DNA of 64,000 nucleotides, taken from NCBI RefSeq assembly GCF_000633535.1, contig NZ_AYMR01000001.1, positions 186,001 to 250,000 on the forward strand, in the 5' to 3' direction. Position numbers and translations under genes: made by a program. The stretch comes from Leifsonia aquatica H1aii. GTDB taxonomy: Bacteria; Actinomycetota; Actinomycetes; Actinomycetales; Microbacteriaceae. Within the stretch, counting starts at the first letter, position 1. The number at the start of each line of letters is the position of its first letter. A model generated the notes under the pieces. That model had not been told where the DNA came from and did no database searches. It saw only the letters and a program-made list of their open reading frames with translations. Shown piece by piece: positions 13,299-20,954 of this stretch.

Positions 13299-13625
13299 TC
13301 AGCCTGCGCGCTTGCGGAGCTTGCGCCGCTCGCGCTCGGAGAGACCGCCCCAGATCCCGAACCGCTCGTCGTTGGCGAGAGCGTATTCGAGGCACTGCGA
13401 CCGCACCTCGCACGACGTGCAGATCCGCTTCGCATCGCGAGTCGAGCCGCCCTTCTCGGGGAAGAACGCCTCGGGGTCGGTCTGCGCGCACAGCGCGTCG
13501 GTCTGCCACGCGAGCGGATTGTCCTCGGTCTCGTCGACGTGCGTCCGCACGCCCGGGACTCCGAGACGGACCGGATCGATGAACCAGTCGTCGGGTACCC
13601 CAGAACGATATTCAGGAACTGTCAT
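13299..13625 (-). CDS. whiB: WhiB family transcriptional regulator (WhiB2-like)
   Basis: A 108-residue iron-sulfur regulator. Four cysteines at 46, 69, 72 and 78 (C-x22-C-x2-C-x5-C) bind a 4Fe-4S cluster, GIWGG is at 90-94, and a basic RERRKLRKR tail follows for DNA contact. WhiB proteins bind the principal sigma factor and modulate promoters; the WhiB2/WhmD group controls septation. Position next to the DUF3499/metallopeptidase genes matches whiB2 (Rv3260c). The ATG at 13625 is chosen over the GTG at 13658 because GGGGAGA lies 5 bases upstream and because the longer start would fall in the inverted repeat downstream of the promoter. The gene appears to have its own strong promoter. Confidence 0.93.
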   Translation of the reverse strand: MTVPEYRSGVPDDWFIDPVRLGVPGVRTHVDETEDNPLAWQTDALCAQTDPEAFFPEKGGSTRDAKRICTSCEVRSQCLEYALANDERFGIWGGLSERERRKLRKRAG

Positions 13626-13650
13626 ATCGGTCTCCCCACCCATCAACTGC

Positions 13651-13676
13651 TGGGACACGCATTATGACGTGTCCCA
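13651..13676. promoter_or_regulatory. candidate operator, perfect 9-bp inverted repeat
   Basis: TGGGACACG (13651-13659) and CGTGTCCCA (13668-13676) are perfect arms around an 8-base spacer. The element begins at the predicted whiB transcription start and ends about 25 bases before the whiB ATG. It may be a repressor site or an RNA hairpin in the leader. Confidence 0.6.
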
Positions 13677-13679
13677 GTA

Positions 13680-13708
13680 ATTACACCGTTGTCATTCGCG
13701 TCCGTCAA
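13680..13708 (-). promoter_or_regulatory. whiB promoter (TTGACG-17-TGTAAT)
   Basis: On the minus strand TTGACG (13703-13708) and TGTAAT (13680-13685) are separated by exactly 17 bases, close to the consensus of the principal sigma factor. The predicted start is near 13673, giving a leader of about 48 bases with GGGGAGA before the ATG at 13625. This is the best consensus promoter in the window. Confidence 0.75.
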
Positions 13709-13812
13709 GTCGCGAATCGTAAAGCCTGAATCCCAGGTCGAGACTTCACGACGCGCCGACGGTCGACAACAATCGCGACACGCCCGGCCGTTCTACCCCC
13801 ACGGAGGCGGTG

Positions 13813-14775
13813 TCAGACCGCCGCTTGGCGCGCTTCCCAGGCGCTGCGGACCATCTGGTCGAGCGTGTGCCGCATCGTCCAGTCGAGATCGCGCGCGGCG
13901 AGTTCGCCGGAAGCCACGATCCTCGCCGGGTCGCCGGCACGTCGAGGCCCCACTTCTGGGGTGAAGGCGATGCCCGTCACGGCGGCCACCGTGGACATGA
14001 TCTCGCCGACGCTCACGCCGTCGCCGCTACCGAGGTTGTAGACCGGCTCGATCGGCTGTCCCGCATCGAGTCGCTTGGCCGCGGCCACGTGCGAGACGGC
14101 CAAGTCGGAGACATGGATGTAGTCGCGCACGCAGGTGCCGTCCGGCGTCGGGTAGTCCATGCCGTTGATCCGAGGCGTGCGTCCCGCGGCGAGCGCGTCG
14201 AAGACGAGAGGGAAGAGGTTGTGCGGACTCGTGTCGCGCAGCGCGAGGTCGCCCGATCCCACGACGTTGAAGTAGCGGAGGGAGGCGTGCCGCAGACCCG
14301 CGGCGACGCCCTGATCGCGCAGCAGCCACTCCCCGATCAGCTTCGTCTCGCCGTACGGCGACTCCGGGTTCTTCGCGGTCGCCTCGGTCACGAGGTCACC
14401 GTCGGGGGTTCCGTACACGGCCGCCGAGGAGGAGAAGACGATCGCGTCGACGCCGGCCTCCTGCATCGCGGCGAGCAGCACCGCGGTCGCCGTCACGTTC
14501 TGCTCGTAGGTGTGCAGCGGCCGCTGCACCGAGACCCCGGCGTACTTGAAACCGGCGACGTGCACGACGCCGCTGATCGCGTTCTCGGCGAAGATCGTCT
14601 CGAGGAGCGCCCCGTCGAGGATGGTCCCCCGGTAGAAGGGGATCCCGGCCGGGACGAAGTCCTCATGGCCGCTGGAGAGATCGTCCACCACCACGACGTC
14701 GATGCCCTCGTCGCGGAACGCCCGCACCACATGCGAGCCGATGTAGCCAGCTCCTCCGGTCACCAACCACGCCAC
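13813..14775 (-). CDS. galE: UDP-glucose 4-epimerase
   Basis: A 320-residue short-chain dehydrogenase of the extended type. The NAD-binding loop TGGAGYIGSH is at residues 6-15, the SSSAAVYG segment and the catalytic YGETK (Y-x3-K) follow near 117-145, and the late DGTCVRDYIHVSDLA stretch is characteristic of GalE. It interconverts UDP-glucose and UDP-galactose and could feed UDP-galactose to the polysaccharide locus downstream. The GTG start is supported by AGGAGG five bases upstream. It is preceded on the same strand by the acyl-CoA dehydrogenase gene with a 56-base gap and followed by whiB, which has its own promoter. Confidence 0.93.
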   Translation of the reverse strand: MAWLVTGGAGYIGSHVVRAFRDEGIDVVVVDDLSSGHEDFVPAGIPFYRGTILDGALLETIFAENAISGVVHVAGFKYAGVSVQRPLHTYEQNVTATAVLLAAMQEAGVDAIVFSSSAAVYGTPDGDLVTEATAKNPESPYGETKLIGEWLLRDQGVAAGLRHASLRYFNVVGSGDLALRDTSPHNLFPLVFDALAAGRTPRINGMDYPTPDGTCVRDYIHVSDLAVSHVAAAKRLDAGQPIEPVYNLGSGDGVSVGEIMSTVAAVTGIAFTPEVGPRRAGDPARIVASGELAARDLDWTMRHTLDQMVRSAWEARQAAV

Positions 14776-14831
14776 GGGGTCCTCCTGCTCTGCTCGCCGA
14801 TCGAGTGCAGGAGAACCCTATCGCGGGCCGG

Positions 14832-16010
14832 TCAGACGAATGCCGCCTCGCCGGTGATGGCGCGGCCGACGATGAGCGTGTTCATCTCACGGGTGCCTTC
14901 GTACGAGTAGAGCGCCTCCGCGTCGGCGAAGAACCGGGCGACGTCGTACTCGATCACGATGCCGTTGCCGCCCAGGATCTCGCGGCACCAGGCGACGGTC
15001 TCCCGCATCCGCGCGGTGGCGAACGCCTTGGCGAGGGCCGAGTGCTCGTCGCGCTGCTGGTCGTCGTCGAGCATCTGCGAGACGCGCGTGCACAGCGCGA
15101 TGGAGGCGGTGATGTTGCCGATGGACTTCACGAGCAGGTCCTGGATGAGCTGGTGCTTGGCGATCGGCTTGCCGAACTGGACGCGCTCCTGCGCGTACGT
15201 CAGAGCCGCCTCGTACGCGCCGATGGCGACCCCGACCGCCGCCCAGGCGACCTCCGCCCTGGTGAGCCGGAGCACGGCGGCGGTGTCCTTGAAGCTGTTC
15301 GCGTTCTGGAGGCGGAGCGATTCCGGCACCACGACGTTCTCGAGGGTGATGTCGGCGTTCTGCACCATGCGCAGCGACTGCTTGCCCTCGATCTTCGTCG
15401 CGGTGTAGCCCGGGGTGGAAGTCGGGACGATGAAGCCCTTGACCTGGCCGTCCTCGGCACTCTTCGCCCAGATGACGGTGATGTCGCTGAACGTGGCGTT
15501 CCCGATCCAGCGCTTCGACCCGTTCAGGATCCAGTTGTCGCCGTCGCGCGTGGCGACCGTCCGCAGGCCTTGGGCCGAGTCGGAGCCGGACTCGGGCTCG
15601 GTCAGACCGAAGGCGCCGATGACCTCGCCGCTGGCGAGCTTCGGCAGCCACTCGGCGCGCTGCTCGTCCGAACCGCAGACTCCCACGGCGCCGAGGGCCA
15701 GGCCGTTCTGCACGCCGACGTAGGTGCTGACCGACGCGTCGACGCGGGCCAGCTCGAGCGCCACCCAGCCGCGGAAGACGGCCGAGTTCTCGAAGGCGGC
15801 GGTCTCGGGGAAGCCGAGGCCGATGGTGCCGGTGCCGTGCAGCACCTCCACGATCTGGTGCGGGAACTCGCCGCGCTCCCAGTACTCGTTGACGATCGGC
15901 TTGATCTTCGTCGCGACCTCCGAGCGGAGGTTCACGAGGAACTCCTTCTCGCGCTCGCCGAGGAGGTCCTCGAAACCGTAGAAGTCGCTCGCAAGTGTCT
16001 CGAAGGCCAT
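14832..16010 (-). CDS. acyl-CoA dehydrogenase, glutaryl-CoA dehydrogenase-like
   Basis: A 392-residue flavoprotein with the three ACAD domains: helical N-terminus, a middle domain with FGLTEPESGSDS (FAD/substrate loop) and KRWIGNATFSD, and a C-terminal domain with EILGGNGI and the catalytic-base motif YEGTREMNTL; the ending VGRAITG is like glutaryl-CoA dehydrogenases. It oxidises an acyl-CoA ester, passing electrons to ETF. The ATG at 16010 was preferred to upstream frames because the protein begins with family-typical sequence there and GGAG lies just upstream. It stands alone among envelope genes; a link to them is not evident. Confidence 0.9.
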   Translation of the reverse strand: MAFETLASDFYGFEDLLGEREKEFLVNLRSEVATKIKPIVNEYWERGEFPHQIVEVLHGTGTIGLGFPETAAFENSAVFRGWVALELARVDASVSTYVGVQNGLALGAVGVCGSDEQRAEWLPKLASGEVIGAFGLTEPESGSDSAQGLRTVATRDGDNWILNGSKRWIGNATFSDITVIWAKSAEDGQVKGFIVPTSTPGYTATKIEGKQSLRMVQNADITLENVVVPESLRLQNANSFKDTAAVLRLTRAEVAWAAVGVAIGAYEAALTYAQERVQFGKPIAKHQLIQDLLVKSIGNITASIALCTRVSQMLDDDQQRDEHSALAKAFATARMRETVAWCREILGGNGIVIEYDVARFFADAEALYSYEGTREMNTLIVGRAITGEAAFV

Positions 16011-16062
16011 GTCTGCTCCAGTGCGTCCAGGGGGTCGGCGGGGCCGCCGTGCGGCCAGCGCC

Positions 16063-16106
16063 AGCCTAGGGACCGTCAGCACCGGACACAAAGCCCTTGG
16101 TAGTTT
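16063..16106. promoter_or_regulatory. putative divergent promoters (acyl-CoA dehydrogenase / manA)
   Basis: Minus-strand TAGGCT (16063-16068) lies about 52 bases before the acyl-CoA dehydrogenase ATG; plus-strand TAGTTT (16101-16106) lies 30 bases before the manA ATG, which has GAAGGGA as a possible binding site. Only -10 matches, so these are weak predictions. Confidence 0.35.
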
Positions 16107-16136
16107 GATCTAACCGGACCGAAGGGATGACGACGC

Positions 16137-17294
16137 ATGTTTGTGCGCATCGGCAACACGCCGCGGGACTACGCCTGGGGATCGCTGACCGCGATCCCGG
16201 AACTGCTGGGCACTGCCCCCAGCGGTGCGCCGGAGGCGGAGCTGTGGCTCGGCGCGCATCCCGGATCACCGTCCCGCATCCTCGACCCTTCCGCCGCCGG
16301 AGGCGCCGCCGACCTGGCCGCGTGGCCGGAGACGGCCCGCCTGCCCTACCTGCTCAAGGTGCTCGCCGCGGCAGGCCCGCTGTCGCTCCAGGCGCACCCG
16401 TCGTCCGCACAGGCCCGGGCCGGCTTCGAGCGCGAGAACGCGGAGGGCCTCGCCCCCGACTCCCCCGAGCGCAACTACAAGGACCCGTTCCACAAGCCCG
16501 AGCTGATCTTCGCCCTCTCCGATCCGTTCGAGGCGCTCTGCGGCTTCCGCGACCCGGTGGAGAGCCGTGCGGTGTTCGACGCGCTCGCGGACGCGTCGGG
16601 CGACGAGCGCATCCGGTCCTTCGCGGCGACGCTCCAGGGCGAGCCCGGTGCCGTGCTGCGCCGGGCCACCGAGTGGCTCCTGGGCGGCGATCCGGCCGTC
16701 GCCGGCCTCGTCTCGGCGGTCGTGGCCGCCGCTGCAGGCCGGGACGACCGCGACGCCGGCACCGTGCGGATGCTCTCGGCGGCGTTCCCAGGCGACCCGG
16801 GCATCGTCCTGGCGCTCCTGCTCAATCGCGCGAGCCTGCGGCCGGGCGACGTGCTCTACCTTCCGGCGGGCAACATCCACGCCTACCTCGACGGGCTCGG
16901 CATCGAGCTGATGGCGGCCTCCGACAACGTGCTGCGCGGCGGCCTCACCCCCAAGCGGGTCGACGTCCCCGAGCTGGTGAGCGTGCTGGACTTCTCCCCG
17001 ATCGAAGCGACGCCGCTCGCTCCGGAGCACCCCGCGCCCGGCGTGGAGGTCTTCCGGCCCGATGTGTCCGACTTCGCCCTCGACCACGTGGTGGTCGGTG
17101 CAGGGACGCCATCGGCGCCGGTCGAGCTGCCCGGCACGGCGATCGCCCTCTGCACCGCCGGTGCGGTGGAGCTCGTCGGGGCGACGGGCTCCCTCCGCCT
17201 GGCCCGGGGCGAGGCCGCGGTCGTCACGGCGGACGAGGGCACGCTGACGGTCTCCGGCGACGGGACGCTCTTCGTGGCGACGCCCAACCCGTGA
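16137..17294 (+). CDS. manA: mannose-6-phosphate isomerase, class I
   Basis: A 385-residue zinc enzyme that interconverts fructose-6-phosphate and mannose-6-phosphate, giving access to GDP-mannose. Type I landmarks are present: YAWGS near the N-terminus, ELWLGAHPGSPS, the metal-site SLQAHPSSAQA and KPELIFAL, and the later YLPAGNIHAYLDG with two further ligands. Length and order agree with the family. The downstream gene starts after 32 bases with its own -10 box. In mycobacteria manA (Rv3255c) is in the same neighbourhood. The start at 16137 (MFVRIGNTPRDYAWG) fits the family better than the ATG at 16127, which is in another frame. Confidence 0.95.
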   Translation: MFVRIGNTPRDYAWGSLTAIPELLGTAPSGAPEAELWLGAHPGSPSRILDPSAAGGAADLAAWPETARLPYLLKVLAAAGPLSLQAHPSSAQARAGFERENAEGLAPDSPERNYKDPFHKPELIFALSDPFEALCGFRDPVESRAVFDALADASGDERIRSFAATLQGEPGAVLRRATEWLLGGDPAVAGLVSAVVAAAAGRDDRDAGTVRMLSAAFPGDPGIVLALLLNRASLRPGDVLYLPAGNIHAYLDGLGIELMAASDNVLRGGLTPKRVDVPELVSVLDFSPIEATPLAPEHPAPGVEVFRPDVSDFALDHVVVGAGTPSAPVELPGTAIALCTAGAVELVGATGSLRLARGEAAVVTADEGTLTVSGDGTLFVATPNP

Positions 17295-17314
17295 ACGCCC
17301 GCGCGCGCGTCGGC

Positions 17315-17320
17315 TATCCT
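17315..17320 (+). promoter_or_regulatory. leaderless -10 box for first O-antigen ligase-like gene
   Basis: TATCCT is followed by 6 bases and then the GTG at 17327. No ribosome binding site precedes the GTG. The spacing matches leaderless starts elsewhere in the window. Confidence 0.55.
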
Positions 17321-17326
17321 GCCCGG

Positions 17327-18658
17327 GTGACCACCGCTTCCTCGCCGCTCGACGCGCGCGCACGCGCCGCCCGGGCGACCACCGGGACCGCTGCCTCCGT
17401 CTTCGCCTCGCTGCTGCTCTTCACCCTGTTCGCCGGCGACTTCTGGCGCAACCTGATCAGCTGGCCGGGATACTTCGTGCTCGCCGCGCTGCTGGCGGCC
17501 GGCAGCGTCGTCTTCGTGATCCGGCTGCGCCCCGCCTTCCGCTGGCGCAAGGCGCCGAAGACCCTGCTGCTCTTCCTCGTGCTCGCGATCGTCTCGATCG
17601 CGTGGTCGGCCTACCCCGGCGCCAGCGCCCTCGGCGTGCTCGCCCAGCTCGCGACCACCGCCGGAGCCGTCTTCCTCGCCCTGTGCCTCAGCTGGCAGGG
17701 GCTCGTCGCCGCGCTGAGCAACGCATTCAAATGGGTCCTCGGGCTCTCTCTCGTCTTCGAGCTGATCGTGGCTCTGTTCGTCCGCCACCCCGTGCTGCCG
17801 CTGACCCCGATTCAGCCCGTACCCGCGGGGAAGCTGCCGTCGGCGTTCTACTGGAGCCGCGACCTGCTGTTCCACGGCGGCCCGATCCAGGGCATCCTCG
17901 GCAACAGCAACCTGCTCGCCATGGTCGCGCTGCTCGCGCTGATCGTCTTCGGCATCCAGCTGGCCGACCGGGCGCCGCGACGCGGAGTCGTGATCGCCTG
18001 GCTCGTCGTGGCGGCCCTCACGCTCGCCCTGACGCGGTCGTCGACGGTCATCGTCGCGACCCTGGCGACCGCCGTGGTGCTCGGCTTCGCCCTCTGGGCG
18101 CGCCGGGCCGGACCCGACCGCCGTCGGCCGGTCTACATCACCGCCGTCGCCGCGCTGGTCGCGGTCGTCGTGCTGGTCTCCGTCTTCTCTTCCCGGCTCC
18201 CCGCCCTCCTCGGCAAGAGCGAGGACCTCACGGGGCGCCTGGACATCTGGGACAAGGTGATCGGGCTGGCGCAGCAGCGTCCCGTTTTCGGATGGGGCTG
18301 GGTGAGCTACTGGGCGCCGTGGGTCTCCCCGTTCCACGACCTCGCGGAGCGCAACGGCGTGGTGTATCTGCAGGCCCACAACGCCTGGTTGGACGTCTGG
18401 CTGCAGCTCGGGATCGTCGGCCTCGCCCTGTTCGGTCTGCTGGTGATCAGCACCCTCTGGCGATCCTGGTTCTCGGCCGTCGACCGGCCGCGCGTCGACG
18501 TGGCGGATCGCCTCCCGTACACCGCCTACACCCTCCTGCCACTGCTGCTGCTGGCCGCCCTGCTCGCGCAGTCCTTGGCCGAGAGCCGCATCCTCATCGA
18601 GGCGGGCTGGACCCTGCTTGTCGTGCTGGCCGTGAAGACCAAACAAGCCGCCCCGTAG
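17327..18658 (+). CDS. O-antigen ligase/polymerase-like membrane protein (copy 1)
   Basis: A 443-residue protein with about 12 membrane helices and the Wzy/WaaL (PF04932-like) periplasmic signature: FGWGWVSYWAPWVSPF followed by YLQAHNAWLDVWLQLGIVGL near residue 345-370. The histidine in AHN is the residue conserved in such ligases and polymerases. These enzymes join polyprenyl-linked glycan units or transfer the chain to its acceptor outside the membrane. The gene is followed after 10 bases by a paralogue. In a cluster with an ABC exporter this enzyme would serve a different polymer or the ligation step. Start GTG 17327 is fixed by TATCCT six bases upstream. Confidence 0.85.
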   Translation: MTTASSPLDARARAARATTGTAASVFASLLLFTLFAGDFWRNLISWPGYFVLAALLAAGSVVFVIRLRPAFRWRKAPKTLLLFLVLAIVSIAWSAYPGASALGVLAQLATTAGAVFLALCLSWQGLVAALSNAFKWVLGLSLVFELIVALFVRHPVLPLTPIQPVPAGKLPSAFYWSRDLLFHGGPIQGILGNSNLLAMVALLALIVFGIQLADRAPRRGVVIAWLVVAALTLALTRSSTVIVATLATAVVLGFALWARRAGPDRRRPVYITAVAALVAVVVLVSVFSSRLPALLGKSEDLTGRLDIWDKVIGLAQQRPVFGWGWVSYWAPWVSPFHDLAERNGVVYLQAHNAWLDVWLQLGIVGLALFGLLVISTLWRSWFSAVDRPRVDVADRLPYTAYTLLPLLLLAALLAQSLAESRILIEAGWTLLVVLAVKTKQAAP

Positions 18659-18661
18659 GAT
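18656..18661 (+). promoter_or_regulatory. leaderless -10 box fused to the upstream stop codon
   Basis: TAGGAT begins with the TAG stop of the preceding gene and is followed by 7 bases and the ATG at 18669. The same arrangement recurs at 24327. Confidence 0.55.
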
Positions 18662-18668
18662 TCCAGGT

Positions 18669-19958
18669 ATGGCCGAACCGCGCACCCCCCGGGTCCCCGC
18701 CGCGGTGACCGAGTTCCTGGGGTCGGCCCGCTTCACCTCGGCGCTGGCCCTGGTGGCCGTCGGCACGGCGTTCTCGACCCATGCGATCCGCGCCCTGATC
18801 GGATGGCCCGGACTCATCGGCGCCCTCGCTATGCTCGCGGTGCTTGCCGCCTTGTCGTTCGCAGCACAGTGGCGCCTGATCGAGTGGCACGGCCTGCTCC
18901 CGATCTCGGCCCTGCTCTTCGTCGGCTGGTGCGCGCTCTCCGTGCTGTGGAGCCAGTACCAGTGGGCGACGCTCGCAGGCGTCTTCTACCAACTGCTCTT
19001 CGCCTTCCTCGCCGTCTACATCGCGCTGGTCCGCGATGCGATCCAGATCGTGCGGGTGGTCGGCGATGCGCTCCGGTTCCTGCTGACCGTCTCGCTCGCC
19101 CTCGAGGTCCTGAGCGGGCTGCTCCTCGATCTGCCGATCACCTTCCTCGGCATCCAGGGCAACCTCGCCTCCGGCGGGCCGATCCAGGGCCTCTTCGGCA
19201 CCCGCAACCAGCTCAGCATCGTCGCGCTCATCGCCTTCGTCACGTTCCTCGTCGAGCTGAGGACCCGCTCCGTCCGGCCCCCGCGCGCCGCGTTCTCGAT
19301 CACGCTCGCCGTGCTCTGCATCCTGCTCGCCCACTCCCCCGTGATCGCCGCCGTCTCATTGGTCGTCGGCCTTGCGACCGTCGCCCTGTACCTGATCCGC
19401 AAGGTCCCCGTCCACCTGCGCACCTTCGCGCAGTGGGGGCTCGCGATCCTCACGCTCGCCGCGCTCGTGGTCGCCTACCTCTACCGCACGCGCGTGATCG
19501 ACCTCCTCAACGCACGGGCCGACTTCCAGGTGCGCTACCGGCTCTGGATCCAGATCTGGGAGCTCATCCCCGTGCAGCAGGGAGTCGGCTGGGGCTGGGT
19601 CGGCTCATGGCCCACCGACCTGTACCCGTTCACCGCCATCCAGGACGCGACCGGCGTCTACCACTCGGACGGCTTGAACGCGTACCTGGACGTCTATCTG
19701 CAGGTCGGCATCATCGGCCTGCTGCTGTTCGTCGCGCTGATCGGGCTCGCGTTCGTGCGCTCGTGGCTGCTCGCATCCAACCGGCGCAGCGTGGTCTACG
19801 CGTGGGCGCCGCTCGTGCTCGTCGCCCTGCTCGTGACCAGCGTCTTCGAGAGCTCGATGCTGGTGGAGGCGGGCTGGCTGCTGCTCATCGTCTGCACCGT
19901 CAAAGCCTCGCAGGGCATGAGCTGGCGGCTGCGGTTGCCGCGGCGAGACGGGGTCTGA
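18669..19958 (+). CDS. O-antigen ligase/polymerase-like membrane protein (copy 2)
   Basis: A 429-residue polytopic protein, paralogous to the gene just upstream along its whole length (shared patterns GGPIQG, GWGWVGSW and a final LVEAGWLLLIV). The signature region reads GVYHSDGLNAYLDVYLQVG, so the AHN triplet of copy 1 is replaced by GLN with a one-residue insertion and the conserved histidine is displaced (H is four residues earlier). It could be a polymerase with altered acceptor, a partner of copy 1, or a ligase with a moved histidine. Ends 15 bases before a converging GT2 gene. Confidence 0.82.
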   Translation: MAEPRTPRVPAAVTEFLGSARFTSALALVAVGTAFSTHAIRALIGWPGLIGALAMLAVLAALSFAAQWRLIEWHGLLPISALLFVGWCALSVLWSQYQWATLAGVFYQLLFAFLAVYIALVRDAIQIVRVVGDALRFLLTVSLALEVLSGLLLDLPITFLGIQGNLASGGPIQGLFGTRNQLSIVALIAFVTFLVELRTRSVRPPRAAFSITLAVLCILLAHSPVIAAVSLVVGLATVALYLIRKVPVHLRTFAQWGLAILTLAALVVAYLYRTRVIDLLNARADFQVRYRLWIQIWELIPVQQGVGWGWVGSWPTDLYPFTAIQDATGVYHSDGLNAYLDVYLQVGIIGLLLFVALIGLAFVRSWLLASNRRSVVYAWAPLVLVALLVTSVFESSMLVEAGWLLLIVCTVKASQGMSWRLRLPRRDGV

Positions 19959-19973
19959 GCCTCACGGATCCCG

Positions 19974-20954
19974 TCAGTCCGGCTGAATGAGGTCGCGGAG
20001 GATGTCAGCCTGGCCGCGACTGGCGTAGCGGCGATAATCACCGGTGGCGGCCAGGCGCAGGACCGAGGGGAACCGGCGGAGGCGTCCTTTCGCGAACGCG
20101 GCCCGTCGGTACTCGAATCCAGCCTTCGCCCGGGCGAGAGCCAGGTAGTCCGCGGGGACACGATCTCCCAATTGGTCCAGCCGTTCGACAAGCACGGCGA
20201 ATCGTCGCGCGAGCGTGCGGTTACGGTCTCCGCGCGGCTCGAGCACTCGTGCGACCTTTCGACCGATCGTCGGGGCTGCGACACCGATCTCATTCGAGCC
20301 GTGCTGGCGATAATCGATCGTCGCCTCGCGCACCACATCGACACGTCCGAGCGCGGCGGCGATCACCGAAAGCCATTCGTCGTGCACCCACTCTGCCGGA
20401 AATGGCCGGGCCGCGGCGAGGAGTGAGCGGCGGAAGACCACGGTCGCGCCGGTCGCCAGGTTGCGACGGAGGAAAGCCTCGAATGCTCGGCCTTCCTCCT
20501 CTTCCGCGAACTCATGAGGCCGCACCTCGAGGGACTCGAACAGGGTGCGTCCGAGAGGGTCTCCGTCAGCGTCGACGAGGTCCGCATCCGTGTGGATGAG
20601 GATGAGTTCCGAGTCGTCGGAGAACCGCTTCCGGAGTGATTCGATCCGCCCGGGATGCCATCGATCGTCCTGGTCGCTCAAGGCGATCAGGTCCTGGTCG
20701 ACTGCGGCCACCGCTCGCTCGAAGTTCGCCGTCACGCCGAGCGGCTGCGAACCTTCGAGGACGACGAACGGCGTGGGGGCGACCGCTGCGATCCGGCGTG
20801 CGATCGCGACGCTGTCGTCTCGCGACGCATCATCGGCGATCACGATCGCGTCGACCGGCGCCGATTGATCGAGGATGCTCGTGAGCTGCACCTCGAGGAA
20901 CCGCGCTCCGTTGTATGTGCAGAGCGCGACCCCGACCGTCGGAAGCTCGATCAT
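19974..20954 (-). CDS. GT2 glycosyltransferase
   Basis: A 326-residue GT2 enzyme of the rhamnosyl/galactofuranosyl-type group. It begins PTVGVALCTYNGARFLEVQL, has DDASRDDS and the IALSDQDDRW metal site (DxDD), and the acceptor region with FPAEWVHDEWLSVIAAALG. The C-terminal third is helical and basic (FAKGRLRRFPSVLRL). The start ATG at 20954 overlaps the stop of the upstream GT2 gene (ATGA), so they form a unit. The donor and acceptor are unknown; a rhamnose donor is plausible because the locus makes dTDP-rhamnose. Confidence 0.85.
   Translation of the reverse strand: MIELPTVGVALCTYNGARFLEVQLTSILDQSAPVDAIVIADDASRDDSVAIARRIAAVAPTPFVVLEGSQPLGVTANFERAVAAVDQDLIALSDQDDRWHPGRIESLRKRFSDDSELILIHTDADLVDADGDPLGRTLFESLEVRPHEFAEEEEGRAFEAFLRRNLATGATVVFRRSLLAAARPFPAEWVHDEWLSVIAAALGRVDVVREATIDYRQHGSNEIGVAAPTIGRKVARVLEPRGDRNRTLARRFAVLVERLDQLGDRVPADYLALARAKAGFEYRRAAFAKGRLRRFPSVLRLAATGDYRRYASRGQADILRDLIQPD

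Noticed and set aside
13625-13658. GTG start at 13658 for WhiB
   Set aside because: It falls inside the inverted repeat, next to the predicted transcription start, while ATG 13625 has GGGGAGA at the right distance.
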